The position numbers and the translations under genes are program-made. Below, piece after piece: positions 1 to 8,166 of a stretch of DNA of 64,000 nucleotides. Where the stretch lies: contig NZ_JAFMSZ010000001.1 of assembly GCF_017916505.1 (NCBI RefSeq), positions 1,302,001 through 1,366,000 of the forward strand, read 5' to 3'. The notes beneath the pieces were generated by a model, which ran no database searches, was not told the DNA's origin, and saw only the letters and a list, made by a program, of their open reading frames with translations. Numbering within the stretch: position 1 is the stretch's first letter; every line of letters starts with the position of its first letter. This DNA is from Naasia sp. SYSU D00057. GTDB lineage: Bacteria > Actinomycetota > Actinomycetes > Actinomycetales > Microbacteriaceae.

Positions 1-70
1 CGGGGAGGCCGTAGAAGGCGCGGAAGTACAGGGCCGCCGTATCCAGCAGCATCAGGCGGCGCTCAGTCAC
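1..70 (-). CDS. 5'-3' exonuclease (PIN/FEN-like), N-terminus only
   Basis: Only the first 23 codons are inside the window. The gene runs off the left edge on the reverse strand from a GTG at 70. The visible start reads VTERR then MLLDTAALYFRAFYGLP. This is the N-terminal strand of actinobacterial stand-alone 5'-3' exonucleases, in which the Asp of LLD is a metal ligand. An internal ATG (codon 7) is an equally possible start. The family trims RNA primers and flap DNA. It lies 33 bp downstream of the hypothetical gene at 104-613 on the same strand, so co-transcription is possible. The call rests on a short segment. Confidence 0.7.
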   Translation of the reverse strand, partial: MTERRLMLLDTAALYFRAFYGLP

Positions 71-103
71 GGCATCAGTCTGCCGGAGCGGCGCGCCTCC
101 GCC

Positions 104-613
104 CTACCAGGTGCGCAGACGCAGCTGATCGAGGTCGCGGCGGAGGAGCTCGAGGCGGCGTTCCCGCTGCTCCGGGTACTGCGGGTCCATCGCGGCCGGC
201 GTGGAGGGCGCGAGCCGCGCGCCGACGATGTCGTCGAGGGCCGCGTCGCGCGCCCCGGCGAGCTCGTCGCGCAGGAACGCCGGATCGTCGATGAGGGTCC
301 GCAGCCGGTCGAGCAGCCGCCGCGTGATCTCGGCCCGGAGCTCGAGCACCGGCACGTCCTGCTGGCGGTAGTCGTCGTGCCAGCTCGCCCAGCCCTTGCG
401 GCGGCGGGCGCGGTGCAGGACCTTCTCGAGCCGCGCCGACTCCTCCTCCTTCTCCGCGATGAGCTCCCCGATCTCCGTCTTCAGCGCGGCGACGAGCGCC
501 CCCTCGTCGTAGTCGACCCGGTCGCGCAGGGCGCGCACGACGAGGAGGTTCTTCATGGCGAGGCGCAGGGCGCTCGCGACGATGAGCATGCCCTCGTCGA
601 CCTGCAGCTCCAC
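104..613 (-). CDS. Conserved actinobacterial hypothetical protein (charged, helical)
   Basis: The open frame reaches 694, but the conserved-looking part begins near MLIVASALRLAMKNLLVV, so I chose the GTG at 611-613 (169 aa). ATG at 587-589 is an alternative. After a short hydrophobic helix the protein is very rich in Arg, Glu and Leu, with a basic RRRKGW segment and a HDDYRQQD segment. No catalytic motif, signal peptide or true membrane segment is visible. It resembles a widespread actinobacterial family often mislabelled asparagine synthase; that is recollection, not a search. It reads towards the exonuclease gene. Its function is unknown. Confidence 0.65.
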   Translation of the reverse strand: MELQVDEGMLIVASALRLAMKNLLVVRALRDRVDYDEGALVAALKTEIGELIAEKEEESARLEKVLHRARRRKGWASWHDDYRQQDVPVLELRAEITRRLLDRLRTLIDDPAFLRDELAGARDAALDDIVGARLAPSTPAAMDPQYPEQRERRLELLRRDLDQLRLRTW

Positions 614-817
614 GGAGGGAGTGGAAGCGTCGAGCGGCCCTCCGTCCGGCTGCACCCCTGCCCCGCTCACGCTCCCGATCCAACCGCATCGCACCGACTC
701 ACGGTGGGCATTGCGGGCGGACGGGGCGCCCCCGTCCGCGTGCCTGGCCCGCCTCCTGATCCGGGTCTAGCATCGGCATCCGGAAGAGAGGGGTCGGGCG
801 ATGGCAGGTGGGACTCC

Positions 818-2143
818 GTGAGCGCGATCGCCGCCCTCCCGGCGGCACGGCGGATCCAGCGGATCTACCTGGCGCTGCTGCTCGGGAACACGCTCGCGGC
901 GTCGTTCATCTGGGGCATCAACACGCTCTTCCTGCTCGACGCGGGTCTCAGCAATCTGGAGGCGTTCGCGGCGAACGCGTTCTTCACGGCCGGGATGGTG
1001 ATCTTCGAGGTCCCGACCGGCGCGGTCGCGGACACCGTGGGCCGCCGCGCCTCCTACCTCCTCGGCACGCTGACGCTCGCCGGAAGCACCGTCCTCTACT
1101 GGCTCATGTGGCTGTGGCAAGCGCCCTTCTGGGCGTGGGCGGTCGTCTCGGTGCTGCTCGGGCTCGGCTTCACCTTCTTCTCGGGCGCGGTCGAGGCCTG
1201 GCTCGTCGACGCGCTGCGCGCGTCCGGGTACGAGGGAGCGCTCGAGCCGGTGTTCGCCCGCGGCGTGGTGGTGTCCGGGATCGCGATGCTGCTCGGCTCG
1301 GTCGCGGGCGGCGTGGTCGCGCAGGCGACGGATCTCGGTGTCCCGTTCCTGCTGCGCGCCGGAGTGCTCCTCGCGATGTTCGCGATCGCCTTCCTCGTCA
1401 TGCGCGACGTCGGCTTCACCCCCGACCGCTCGGAGGGGCCGGGGCAGGCGGTGCGGACGCTGTTCCGGTCCTCCCTGCGCTACGGACTCGGCTATCCTCC
1501 GGTCCGCTACCTGATGCTCGCCGCCCCGTTCACGGCCGGGGTCGGCATCTACGTCTTCTACGCGCTGCAGCCGTACCTGCTCGAGCTCTGGGGCGACGAG
1601 GAGGCGTACTCGATCGCCGGCCTCGCCGCGGCGATCGTCGCCGGGTCGCAGATCCTCGGCGGCTACCTCGCCCCGCGCGTGCGGCGCCTCTTCCGCAAGC
1701 GCACGACGACGATCCTGCTGTCGGCCGCCGCCGGGATGATCCTCCTGCTCAGCCTCGGCGTCACCCGGAACTTCTGGGTCGCTCTCGCCCTGCTCACCGC
1801 CTGGGGCGTCGCCTCCGCCCTGGAGGGACCGGTGCGGCAGGCGTACATCAACGACCTCATCCCGTCGCGGCAGCGCGCGACGGTGCTCTCGTTCGACTCG
1901 CTGATGGGCAACGTCGGCGGCGTCGCCATCCAGCCGGCGCTCGGCCGCGCCGCCGACGTCTCGGGCTACCCCTTCTCCCTGGTCGCGAGCGGCGCCATCA
2001 GCGCGATCGCGCTCCCGTTCCTCTTCCTCAGCCGCCGGCAGAACGCGCCGGCCGATGCGGCGTCGGGCGGCGGGGACCTCGTGCCCGATGACGCACCGGC
2101 GCCGACACCCGACCTGTCGGGTGACCCCGAGCCGGACCGCTGA
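818..2143 (+). CDS. MFS transporter
   Basis: 441 aa with about 12 hydrophobic segments. The cytoplasmic loop after helix 2 carries GAVADTVGRR, the major-facilitator D-x-x-G-R-R signature. The second half contains a second helix bundle beginning near YPPVRYLMLAAPF. I chose GTG at 818 because hydrophobic, conserved-looking sequence begins just after it and the upstream part of the open frame has MFS-unlike composition. The C-terminal tail is acidic and Pro/Asp rich, probably cytoplasmic. Substrate unknown; the fold is of the small-molecule or drug efflux kind. The gene is monocistronic and converges on the HNH gene, with only about 40 bp of GC-rich dyad-containing DNA between them. Confidence 0.85.
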   Translation: MSAIAALPAARRIQRIYLALLLGNTLAASFIWGINTLFLLDAGLSNLEAFAANAFFTAGMVIFEVPTGAVADTVGRRASYLLGTLTLAGSTVLYWLMWLWQAPFWAWAVVSVLLGLGFTFFSGAVEAWLVDALRASGYEGALEPVFARGVVVSGIAMLLGSVAGGVVAQATDLGVPFLLRAGVLLAMFAIAFLVMRDVGFTPDRSEGPGQAVRTLFRSSLRYGLGYPPVRYLMLAAPFTAGVGIYVFYALQPYLLELWGDEEAYSIAGLAAAIVAGSQILGGYLAPRVRRLFRKRTTTILLSAAAGMILLLSLGVTRNFWVALALLTAWGVASALEGPVRQAYINDLIPSRQRATVLSFDSLMGNVGGVAIQPALGRAADVSGYPFSLVASGAISAIALPFLFLSRRQNAPADAASGGGDLVPDDAPAPTPDLSGDPEPDR

Positions 2144-2182
2144 CCCCTCGGCAACGACCGCGCGGCGGCGCCGCGGCGCCGA

Positions 2183-3601
2183 TCAGGCGGGCGGCAGCGC
2201 CGTTCTGCAGCGCCGCGGAGACCGGAGGGGGTCGACCCACGGCGGCGGAATCAGGTGCGGGACGCCGTCGAGGTATTGCAACTCCCAGCCGTCGTTGTCG
2301 AACCGGCGGTGGTGGTAGGCACACAGCAGGATCCCGTTGGCGACGGCGGTCGGGCCCCGCGCGTTGCCGATGCCCTGATGCCAGCCCTTCACGTGCGCGG
2401 CCTCGCATCGACCGGGCGGTTCGAGGCACGTGCCCCAGCCGCAGCCGCCGTACTGGGCCACCAGCGCCAGCCGCTGGTTCTCGCTGTGCAGCCGCCGGCC
2501 CTCACCGAAGTCGAGGACCTGGGACTTCCCGCCGAGCACGGCGGGCAGGATCAGCGCGTCGCAGGCGATCCGCCGGGCGGCGGCTGCCGAGATGGGCTGG
2601 TCGACGCCGGCGATCGTGGCGGAGCCGATGCCCGTGAGGAGCGCCTCGTGATCGATGGTCACGATGACCTTCGCCGAGATGCCGCCGACGACGCCGTCGT
2701 CGCGCTTGATCGCGTCGCGGGCGATGGAGACCAGCGCATCGAGGCGGCGCCGCGCGAGGCTGCGGTCGTCGCCGAGCACGGCGTCGTCCTGCTCCTCCTC
2801 GTCGGTGCGGAACCGGACCTCCCGCTTCGGGGCGGTGCGGGCGTTGATGGCGGTGAGGAGGTAGCCGGCCGACTCCGGGTCCGCCTCGGTGAGGATCGCC
2901 ACCATGCCGCTGCGCCGCTGGATGACCTTCGTGCCGGCCTTGGCCACCAGATCGGCCTCCCGCGCCGCGACCCCGTCCGGGTCGGCGTGGGCGATGTAGC
3001 TCTTGCAGATCCGGCCGAGTCCCTGCGTCGTCTGCACCAGCGCGCTCTGCACGAGGAAGGCCTCGTCCCCGGCGAGCTGGTCAGCGTCGCGCTTCGGCGC
3101 GATCGTCTTCAGGGTGTCGACGATCAGGTCGGCCGCTTCGGCGCCGATCGCCCCGGAGTCCAGAGCCGCGGCGACCTCCGGGTGGGCGTCCGGCAGCCGC
3201 TCTCCGACCAGGGAGCGGCGCACCCCGAGAGCCTGGCCGACGGCGACCCACTCCACCGCCCGCCGCACCGACACCCGCCCCAGGGCCGCCACGGCGAGGG
3301 GTGCGCTGCGCTCCCCCAGCCGCTTCGCCAGCGACTCCTCGTCGCCGCGCGTGGACCGGCCGGCGAACTCACCGGCGGCCGCCGAGCCGATCGCATCCGC
3401 CAGGTTCGCCAGCCGGCCCGAGCTGCGGACCAGCTCGATCAGTGCCGTATCACCCAGCCCGTCGAGCAGCTCCCGGAGCTGCCCCGCATCCCCCGACACC
3501 GCCGCCTCGACGAGGGCGCGGTCGAGCCCGATCGCCTCGTCGGCGAGGGTAGCGGTCGGGCTTGCCATGGGTGCATCCTGCCCCCACCCACCGACACTCA
3601 T
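2183..3601 (-). CDS. DUF222/13E12-family HNH endonuclease-like protein
   Basis: 472 aa from ATG at 3601; ATG at 3568 (MASPTATLADEAIG) is an alternative start. The N-terminal two thirds is the helical DUF222 region typical of the actinobacterial 13E12 repeat family. Near the C-terminus is an HNH nuclease module. The sequence CGWGTCLEPPGRCEAAHVKGW gives Cys ligands and the first His, followed by NGILLCAYHHRRFDNDGW with the Asn and final His. The catalytic residues appear intact. These genes occur in many copies in Microbacteriaceae and Mycobacteriaceae and are often thought mobile, but no flanking element is visible here. The biological role is not established. Confidence 0.88.
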   Translation of the reverse strand: MSVGGWGQDAPMASPTATLADEAIGLDRALVEAAVSGDAGQLRELLDGLGDTALIELVRSSGRLANLADAIGSAAAGEFAGRSTRGDEESLAKRLGERSAPLAVAALGRVSVRRAVEWVAVGQALGVRRSLVGERLPDAHPEVAAALDSGAIGAEAADLIVDTLKTIAPKRDADQLAGDEAFLVQSALVQTTQGLGRICKSYIAHADPDGVAAREADLVAKAGTKVIQRRSGMVAILTEADPESAGYLLTAINARTAPKREVRFRTDEEEQDDAVLGDDRSLARRRLDALVSIARDAIKRDDGVVGGISAKVIVTIDHEALLTGIGSATIAGVDQPISAAAARRIACDALILPAVLGGKSQVLDFGEGRRLHSENQRLALVAQYGGCGWGTCLEPPGRCEAAHVKGWHQGIGNARGPTAVANGILLCAYHHRRFDNDGWELQYLDGVPHLIPPPWVDPLRSPRRCRTALPPA

Positions 3602-3737
3602 CCCTGGTCAGACGCCGGTTATCCACATCCGAAGCCACCTGCCGCGACGCCGTCGGCGACCCCTTCAACGCACCGGGCATCCGTCCGCCGAGCGGGGCCT
3701 CTTGCGCTTGTTGGGCGGCCGCGATCAGAGTTCCGGC

Positions 3738-4079
3738 ATGCAGGTGAGACGACTCGGCTGGGTGGGCACGCGGACGGAGAGGGCCGAGGAGCTCGCGCGC
3801 TTCTACGGCGAGGTCCTCGGCCTCCCGCTCGTGCACTCGGAGCCGGACTTCTGGGTGTTCGAGCTTCCCGACGGCAGCCACGTCGAGGTCTTCGGCCCCC
3901 GCGCCCCGGACCACGACCACTTCACAACCGGGCCGGTCGCGGGCTTCGCCGTCGCCGACCTCCCATCCGCCGTCGAGGAGCTCCGGGCGGCGGGCATCGA
4001 GTTGCTCGGCGTGGCAGGTCCGACCTGGCAGCACTTCCGCGGGCCCGACGGCAACGTCTACGAGCTCGTCGCGGAGTAG
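3738..4079 (+). CDS. VOC (glyoxalase/bleomycin-resistance) family protein
   Basis: 113 aa, a single vicinal-oxygen-chelate domain. It opens with a beta strand and helix (RLGWVGTRTERAEELARFYGEVLGLPL) and ends with the family's typical FRGPDGNVYELVAE, where the Glu is a usual metal ligand. The length fits one betaalphabetabetabeta pair, so it would act as a dimer. Family members include lactoylglutathione lyases, fosfomycin-resistance proteins and dioxygenases; nothing in the sequence decides between them. The start is the only ATG before the conserved strand. It converges on the cupin gene. Confidence 0.8.
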   Translation: MQVRRLGWVGTRTERAEELARFYGEVLGLPLVHSEPDFWVFELPDGSHVEVFGPRAPDHDHFTTGPVAGFAVADLPSAVEELRAAGIELLGVAGPTWQHFRGPDGNVYELVAE

Positions 4080-4118
4080 GCGCTCGCAGCCTCTTCCGGA
4101 GTCGGACGCGGACGGCCG

Positions 4119-4598
4119 TCAGCCGGCGTGCTGGTCGGGCTCGCTGTTCTCGGGCTGGAATGTCCACTCCGGCGGCTCGTCGGCGCCGGACTCCTCCGCC
4201 TCCTCGGCGACCTCCTTCGACGGCTGGACGGCGCCGGCCGCGTGATGCGACGGCGCGTAGATCGTGTAGAGCCGCAGCGGCTCGTCGCCCGTGTTGATCA
4301 CGTCGTGCCATGTGCCCGCCGGGACCTGGATGGACCAGCCATCCGTGACGTCCTGCTGGAAGTCGAGGTCGTCCTTGTCAGGGCCCATCACGCAGCGGCC
4401 CTTCCCGGCGTCGACCCGGAGGAACTGGTCGGTGCCCGGGTGCGCCTCGAGCCCGATGCTCTCCCCCGGCGGGATGCTCATGAGCGTGACCTGCAGGAAC
4501 TTGCCGGTCCACGCGACGGCCCGGTAGTTGTCGTTCTGCACCGTGGCGGTCTCGATGTCGAAGGCGTTCGGCTTGGGTCCGTTGTCCTGGATGCTCAT
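4119..4598 (-). CDS. Cupin-domain protein
   Basis: 159 aa. A single cupin barrel is evident. Motif 1 spans PPGESIGLEAHPGTDQFLRV, keeping one His and the Gly pattern but lacking the usual HxH pair. Motif 2 is VPAGTWHDVINTG with the conserved His. The C-terminal 35 residues are acidic and low in complexity (EEAEESGADEPP). Proteins like this are stress- or sugar-related metal-binding cupins. The substrate cannot be inferred. It sits alone, reverse strand, just beyond the ABC exporter operon with a gap of about 120 bp. Confidence 0.8.
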   Translation of the reverse strand: MSIQDNGPKPNAFDIETATVQNDNYRAVAWTGKFLQVTLMSIPPGESIGLEAHPGTDQFLRVDAGKGRCVMGPDKDDLDFQQDVTDGWSIQVPAGTWHDVINTGDEPLRLYTIYAPSHHAAGAVQPSKEVAEEAEESGADEPPEWTFQPENSEPDQHAG

Positions 4599-4722
4599 GA
4601 CTCGATCCTGGCGGGCCTGACCGCGGGGCGGGAGGGGTTGCAGGGCTTCGGGCTCGCTCCGTAGTGGCGCCGATCAGCAGAGGTGCGGCCCGAGCGAAGA
4701 GCCCGGGCCGCACGAGACCGCG

Positions 4723-5484
4723 CTAGGCGATCTTCTTCCGGTAGACGACCATCGCGAAGGCGTAGGCGACGACCAGGATGCCGACGCACCAGGCGAGGGC
4801 GGTCCAGAGATCGGCGCCGACCGGCTGCCCCGCGAGCAGGTCGCGGAGGGCGTTCACGATGGACGTGACGGGCTGGTTCTCCGCGAACCAGCGAACCGGC
4901 CCCGGCATGCTCTCGGTCGGCACGAACGCCGAGCTGAGAAAGGGCAGGAAGATGAGCGGGTAGGAGAACGCGCTCGCCCCGTCGACCGACTTCGCCGAGA
5001 GCCCGGGGATCACGGCGATCCAGGTCAGCGCGAGGGTGAACAGGAACAGGATCCCGGCCACCGCGAGCCACTCCAGCACACCCGCCCCTGACCGGAAGCC
5101 CATCAGGAGGGCGACGAGCACGACGACGACGAGCGAGGTGAAGTTCGCGACGATCGAGGTCAGCACGTGCGCCCAGAGCACGGATTGGCGGGCGATCGGC
5201 ATCGACGAGAACCGCTCGAAGATGCCGCTCTGCATGTCGAGGAAGAGGCGGTAGGCGGTGTACGAGATGCCGGAGGCGATCGTGATGAGCAGGATGCCGG
5301 GCAGCAGGTAGTTCACGTACGAGTCCGTGCCGGTCTGGATCGCCCCGCCGAACACGTAGACGAAGAGCAGCAGGAAGGCGATCGGCATCACCGCCGTGGT
5401 GATGATCGTGTCCATGCTGCGGGTGATGTGGCTGAGCGACCGTCCGAGCAGGACCCGGGTGTCGCTGACGACGTGCGTCGACAT
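4723..5484 (-). CDS. ABC-2 type exporter permease (DrrB-like)
   Basis: 253 aa with six hydrophobic segments and a short cytoplasmic N-terminus. The segment YLLPGILLITIASG and the later PLIFLPFLSSAFVPTESMPGPVRWFAENQPVTSIVNALR are the ABC-2 permease signature seen in daunorubicin-resistance DrrB. It is the last gene of the PadR/DUF1048/ATPase/permease operon, 10 bp after the ATPase stop. It should form the membrane half of a drug or lipid exporter with the adjacent ATPase. Confidence 0.88.
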   Translation of the reverse strand: MSTHVVSDTRVLLGRSLSHITRSMDTIITTAVMPIAFLLLFVYVFGGAIQTGTDSYVNYLLPGILLITIASGISYTAYRLFLDMQSGIFERFSSMPIARQSVLWAHVLTSIVANFTSLVVVVLVALLMGFRSGAGVLEWLAVAGILFLFTLALTWIAVIPGLSAKSVDGASAFSYPLIFLPFLSSAFVPTESMPGPVRWFAENQPVTSIVNALRDLLAGQPVGADLWTALAWCVGILVVAYAFAMVVYRKKIA

Positions 5485-5494
5485 GGTTGTCTTC

Positions 5495-6262
5495 TCACTC
5501 TCCCTTCGCGCCGACGATCGCGAGGAAGATCTCCTCGAGGCTCGGCCGCTTCTCGACGTACTCGACCCGGGCGGGCGGGAAGAGCTGCTTCAGCTCGGCG
5601 AGGGTGCCGTTCGCGATGATCCGCCCCTCGTGGAGGATGGCGATCCGGTCGGCGAGCGCCTCCGCCTCGTCCAGGTACTGGGTGGTGAGCAGCACGGTCG
5701 TGCCGCGGCCGGCGAGCTCCCGAATCGCCTGCCACACGTCCACCCGACCCTGGGGGTCGAGGCCGGTGGTCGGCTCGTCGAGGAAGATCACCGGCGGATC
5801 GCCGATGAGGCTCATCGCGATGTCGAGGCGCCGGCGCATGCCGCCCGAGTACGTGGACACCTTGCGTGCCGCCGCCTCCGTGAGGGAGAACCGCTGCAGC
5901 AGGTTGTCCGCGATCGCACCGGGATCCTTCAGATGCCGCAGTCGGGCGACGAGCACGAGGTTCTCGCGTCCTGTCAGGATCTCGTCCACCGCGGCGAACT
6001 GCCCCGTGAGGCTGATCGACTGCCGCACCTGCGCCGCCTCGCGGGCGACGTCGAAGCCGTTCACCCGCGCCTCCCCGGAGTCGGCCTTGAGGAGCGTCGA
6101 CAGGATTCTCACGACGGTGGTCTTGCCGGCTCCGTTCGAGCCGAGCAGCGCGAGGATGCTGCCGGGCGCCACCTCGAGGTCCACCCCGCGCAGCACCTGC
6201 AGCTCCTTGTATGACTTCTCCAGCCCCGCCACGCGGAGGGCGGGGGCGGTCAGGGTCGTCAT
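5495..6262 (-). CDS. ABC exporter ATP-binding protein (DrrA-like)
   Basis: 255 aa. Walker A GSNGAGKTT is at residues 41-49, the Q-loop near SLTGQFAAVDE, the signature YSGGM at 138-142 and Walker B VIFLDEP at 158-164. The DrrA-type C-terminus follows (EYVEKRPSLEEIFLAIVG). The ATG overlaps the stop of the DUF1048 gene by 4 bp, so translation is probably coupled. It energises the permease encoded just downstream. The presence of a PadR regulator at the head of the operon suggests efflux induced by a toxic small molecule, but the ligand is unknown. Confidence 0.92.
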   Translation of the reverse strand: MTTLTAPALRVAGLEKSYKELQVLRGVDLEVAPGSILALLGSNGAGKTTVVRILSTLLKADSGEARVNGFDVAREAAQVRQSISLTGQFAAVDEILTGRENLVLVARLRHLKDPGAIADNLLQRFSLTEAAARKVSTYSGGMRRRLDIAMSLIGDPPVIFLDEPTTGLDPQGRVDVWQAIRELAGRGTTVLLTTQYLDEAEALADRIAILHEGRIIANGTLAELKQLFPPARVEYVEKRPSLEEIFLAIVGAKGE

Positions 6263-6627
6263 CGCTCCCGCTCCTCTCCGCTCGCTCGGTCGATCGCGTC
6301 GGACAGCCGGGCTCTCTCCTTGCGGATCCAGCTGCCGCCGCCGTAGTTCTCCATGAATGTGTCGGCGAAGTCCGCCGGCTCGCTGCCGACGACGTCACGG
6401 ACCGGCACGCCCGCGGCCGCGCTCTGCTCGAGCAGGTCGGCGAGGTCGCTGAGCATGGCGATGAGGCTCTTGCCGTCGTCGCTCGGACCGAGGTGGAGCA
6501 GGTACCGCTCGAGCGCCGCTGCCGCCTGCCGGTAGCCGTCCGGCAGGGCCTTCACCCGCTGCTTGTACTCCCGGTACTGCTTCTTGTCGCCGAGGTCGCC
6601 GATGAGCTTCTCGAAGATGCCGGACAT
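6259..6627 (-). CDS. DUF1048 family small helical protein
   Basis: 122 aa starting at ATG 6627 (MSGIFEKLIGDLGDKKQYREY). It is helical and charged, with a segment DGYRQAAAALERYLLHLG and a conserved-looking FMENYGGGSWI. It has no membrane segment. It resembles the DUF1048 family, which commonly accompanies PadR regulators and ABC-2 exporters. Its start is only 2 bp after the PadR stop, and its own stop overlaps the ATPase start by 4 bp. An accessory or regulatory role for the exporter is inferred from position only. Confidence 0.75.
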   Translation of the reverse strand: MSGIFEKLIGDLGDKKQYREYKQRVKALPDGYRQAAAALERYLLHLGPSDDGKSLIAMLSDLADLLEQSAAAGVPVRDVVGSEPADFADTFMENYGGGSWIRKERARLSDAIDRASGEERER

Positions 6628-6629
6628 CG

Positions 6630-6959
6630 TCACTTGCCTTCTTCCCGGAGCTGTTCCAGTCGCTCTGCGAGGAAGCTCCACGTCCTCCAGAACTCTTCGA
6701 GGTAGTCGCGTCCCTGATCGTTGAGGGAGTAGACCTTGCGGGGCGGCCCTTTCTCGGACGGGACCTTCTCCACGTCGACGAGGCCGCGCTGCTCGATGCG
6801 CACCAGCAGCGCGTACACCGTGCCCTCCGCGATCTCGGCGAAGCCCTGTTCGCGCAGCCGGGCGGTGATCTCGTACCCGTACGCCGCTCGGACGGACAGG
6901 ATCGCGAGGACCAGCCCCTCCAGCGTGCCCTTGAGCATCTCCGTCATCTGCTTGCCCAC
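6630..6959 (-). CDS. PadR-family transcriptional regulator
   Basis: 109 aa from GTG at 6957-6959. This start was chosen because a perfect AGGAGG lies 6 bp upstream (6966-6971, reverse strand); the longer frame to 6989 would put that site inside the gene. The winged helix is clear: LEGLVLAILSVRAAYGYEI, then EGTVYALLVRIEQRGLV and the wing GPPRKVYSL. A C-terminal helix (YLEEFWRTWSFLAERLEQL) fits PadR dimerisation. It heads the operon with DUF1048 and the exporter genes. A strong dyad at 6985-7010, immediately upstream, is the likely autoregulatory operator. Confidence 0.92.
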   Translation of the reverse strand: MGKQMTEMLKGTLEGLVLAILSVRAAYGYEITARLREQGFAEIAEGTVYALLVRIEQRGLVDVEKVPSEKGPPRKVYSLNDQGRDYLEEFWRTWSFLAERLEQLREEGK

Positions 6960-6984
6960 CGCACACCTCCTCGCGCTACTCAAT

Positions 6985-7010
6985 GTCACTGACTACCGGT
7001 ACATAGTGAC
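6985..7010. promoter_or_regulatory. Candidate PadR operator (26-bp dyad)
   Basis: The outer arms GTCACT (6985-6990) and AGTGAC (7005-7010) share a centre with the inner palindrome TACCGGTA (6994-7001). Together 20 of 26 positions are symmetric. It lies 25 bp upstream of the padR GTG and about 90 bp upstream of the divergent hydrolase. Binding by the PadR protein is inferred from position and symmetry. Confidence 0.6.
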
Positions 7011-7098
7011 CCTGGGTACCGCGCGGCGCAAGAGGCGCGAGAAGACGATCAGCCTTTCGGCCGATTCGCAGGCCGGCGCAGCGCAGCAGAGTGGAACC

Positions 7099-8061
7099 AT
7101 GAACTCTGGCCCCCGCGCCCGCCGGCGGCGGCCGCTGCGCACCCTCGGCATCGCAGCCCTCGCCGCACTCGCGCTCCTCCTGGTCTCGGCCGCCGCCAAC
7201 GCGGTCCTCACCGGCGTCGAACGCGCGAGCACGCCGCCCTACGGTGAGCGCGTCGCGGTCGGCGACGGGCACCTCAACGTCCACCGGCAGGGCGCGGAGG
7301 GCCAGACCCTGGTGCTCCTGACCGGCTACGCCACGGCCGCGCCGGCCCTCGACTTCGCGCCGCTGATCCGCGAGCTCGACGGCTACCGGATCGTCGTCGT
7401 GGAGGGCTTCGGCTACGGCTACAGCGACACCGAGGCCCCGCCGCGCACCATCGACAACATCACCCGCGAGCTCCATGAGGCTCTGGCCGCATCCGGGGTC
7501 GACGCACCCTATGTCCTGGTCGGTCACTCGATCGCCGGCATCTACGAGCTCTACTACGCGAACCGGTACAGGGACGAGGTGGCGGCCGTCGTCGGCATCG
7601 ACGCCTCGGTCCCCGGCCAGATCAACGGCCTCGCCGGCCAGGACAGCCCCCTGAACCGGCTGCTCCCGGCCAGCGGCCTGCTGCGGGTCGCGAGCTTCGT
7701 CGCGCCGTCGTTCTTCGACCCCGAGGGCACCGCCTTCACCGACGGCGAGCTCGACCGGATGCGCCTGATGGCGAATTGGAACTCGGCGAATCCCGCCGTG
7801 CTCGACGAGGCGAACCACGGCGAGCAGAACTTCGCGGCCGTCGAGGAGCTGACTTTCCCGGCCGACCTGCCGGTGCTCTCCTTCATCAAGAGGACGGGCA
7901 GCCAGGAGGGCTGGCGGGAGCTGCACGAGCGGCAGCTGGAGGACCTCGAGCACGGCGAGCTCGTCGTCCTCGACGGCGGCCACTACCTCCACCACACCCT
8001 GGCTCCCGAGATCGCCGCCGCGATCACGCGGTTCCTGGGCGAGACGACGACGAGCCCGTGA
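7099..8061 (+). CDS. Membrane-anchored alpha/beta hydrolase
   Basis: 320 aa. A basic N-terminus (RARRRRPLRT) precedes one hydrophobic helix at about residues 16-36, so the enzyme is anchored or exported with the domain outside. The nucleophile elbow GHSIAG places Ser at 144. The oxyanion region is near LLTGYATA, and a C-terminal LDGGHYLHH supplies the likely catalytic His. The family hydrolyses esters, lactones or epoxides; the substrate is unknown. ATG at 7099 is preceded by a weak GTGGAA. The gene diverges from the padR operon, and the shared dyad at 6985-7010 could affect both. Confidence 0.85.
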   Translation: MNSGPRARRRRPLRTLGIAALAALALLLVSAAANAVLTGVERASTPPYGERVAVGDGHLNVHRQGAEGQTLVLLTGYATAAPALDFAPLIRELDGYRIVVVEGFGYGYSDTEAPPRTIDNITRELHEALAASGVDAPYVLVGHSIAGIYELYYANRYRDEVAAVVGIDASVPGQINGLAGQDSPLNRLLPASGLLRVASFVAPSFFDPEGTAFTDGELDRMRLMANWNSANPAVLDEANHGEQNFAAVEELTFPADLPVLSFIKRTGSQEGWRELHERQLEDLEHGELVVLDGGHYLHHTLAPEIAAAITRFLGETTTSP

Positions 8062-8144
8062 CGGGCCGGCGCGACGCCCGCCCTGATCGCTCTCTCGCGC
8101 TGCTCTCAGCGAGCCGGTCAGCGGTCGCCCCGGTCGGCCCAAAC

Positions 8145-8159
8145 CTTTAGCGGCTAAAG
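8145..8159. promoter_or_regulatory. Candidate MarR operator (perfect 15-bp palindrome)
   Basis: CTTTAGC-G-GCTAAAG is a perfect palindrome ending 7 bp before the GTG of the 8167 gene. Palindromes of this length and AT-rich arm type are common MarR-family sites, and the second gene of the operon is a MarR regulator. Autorepression is an inference. Confidence 0.6.
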
Positions 8160-8166
8160 TGACCGC

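Noticed and set aside
3619-3627. Perfect DnaA-box sequence TTATCCACA
   Set aside because: A single box without dnaA, dnaN, an AT-rich region or a box cluster does not support an origin.
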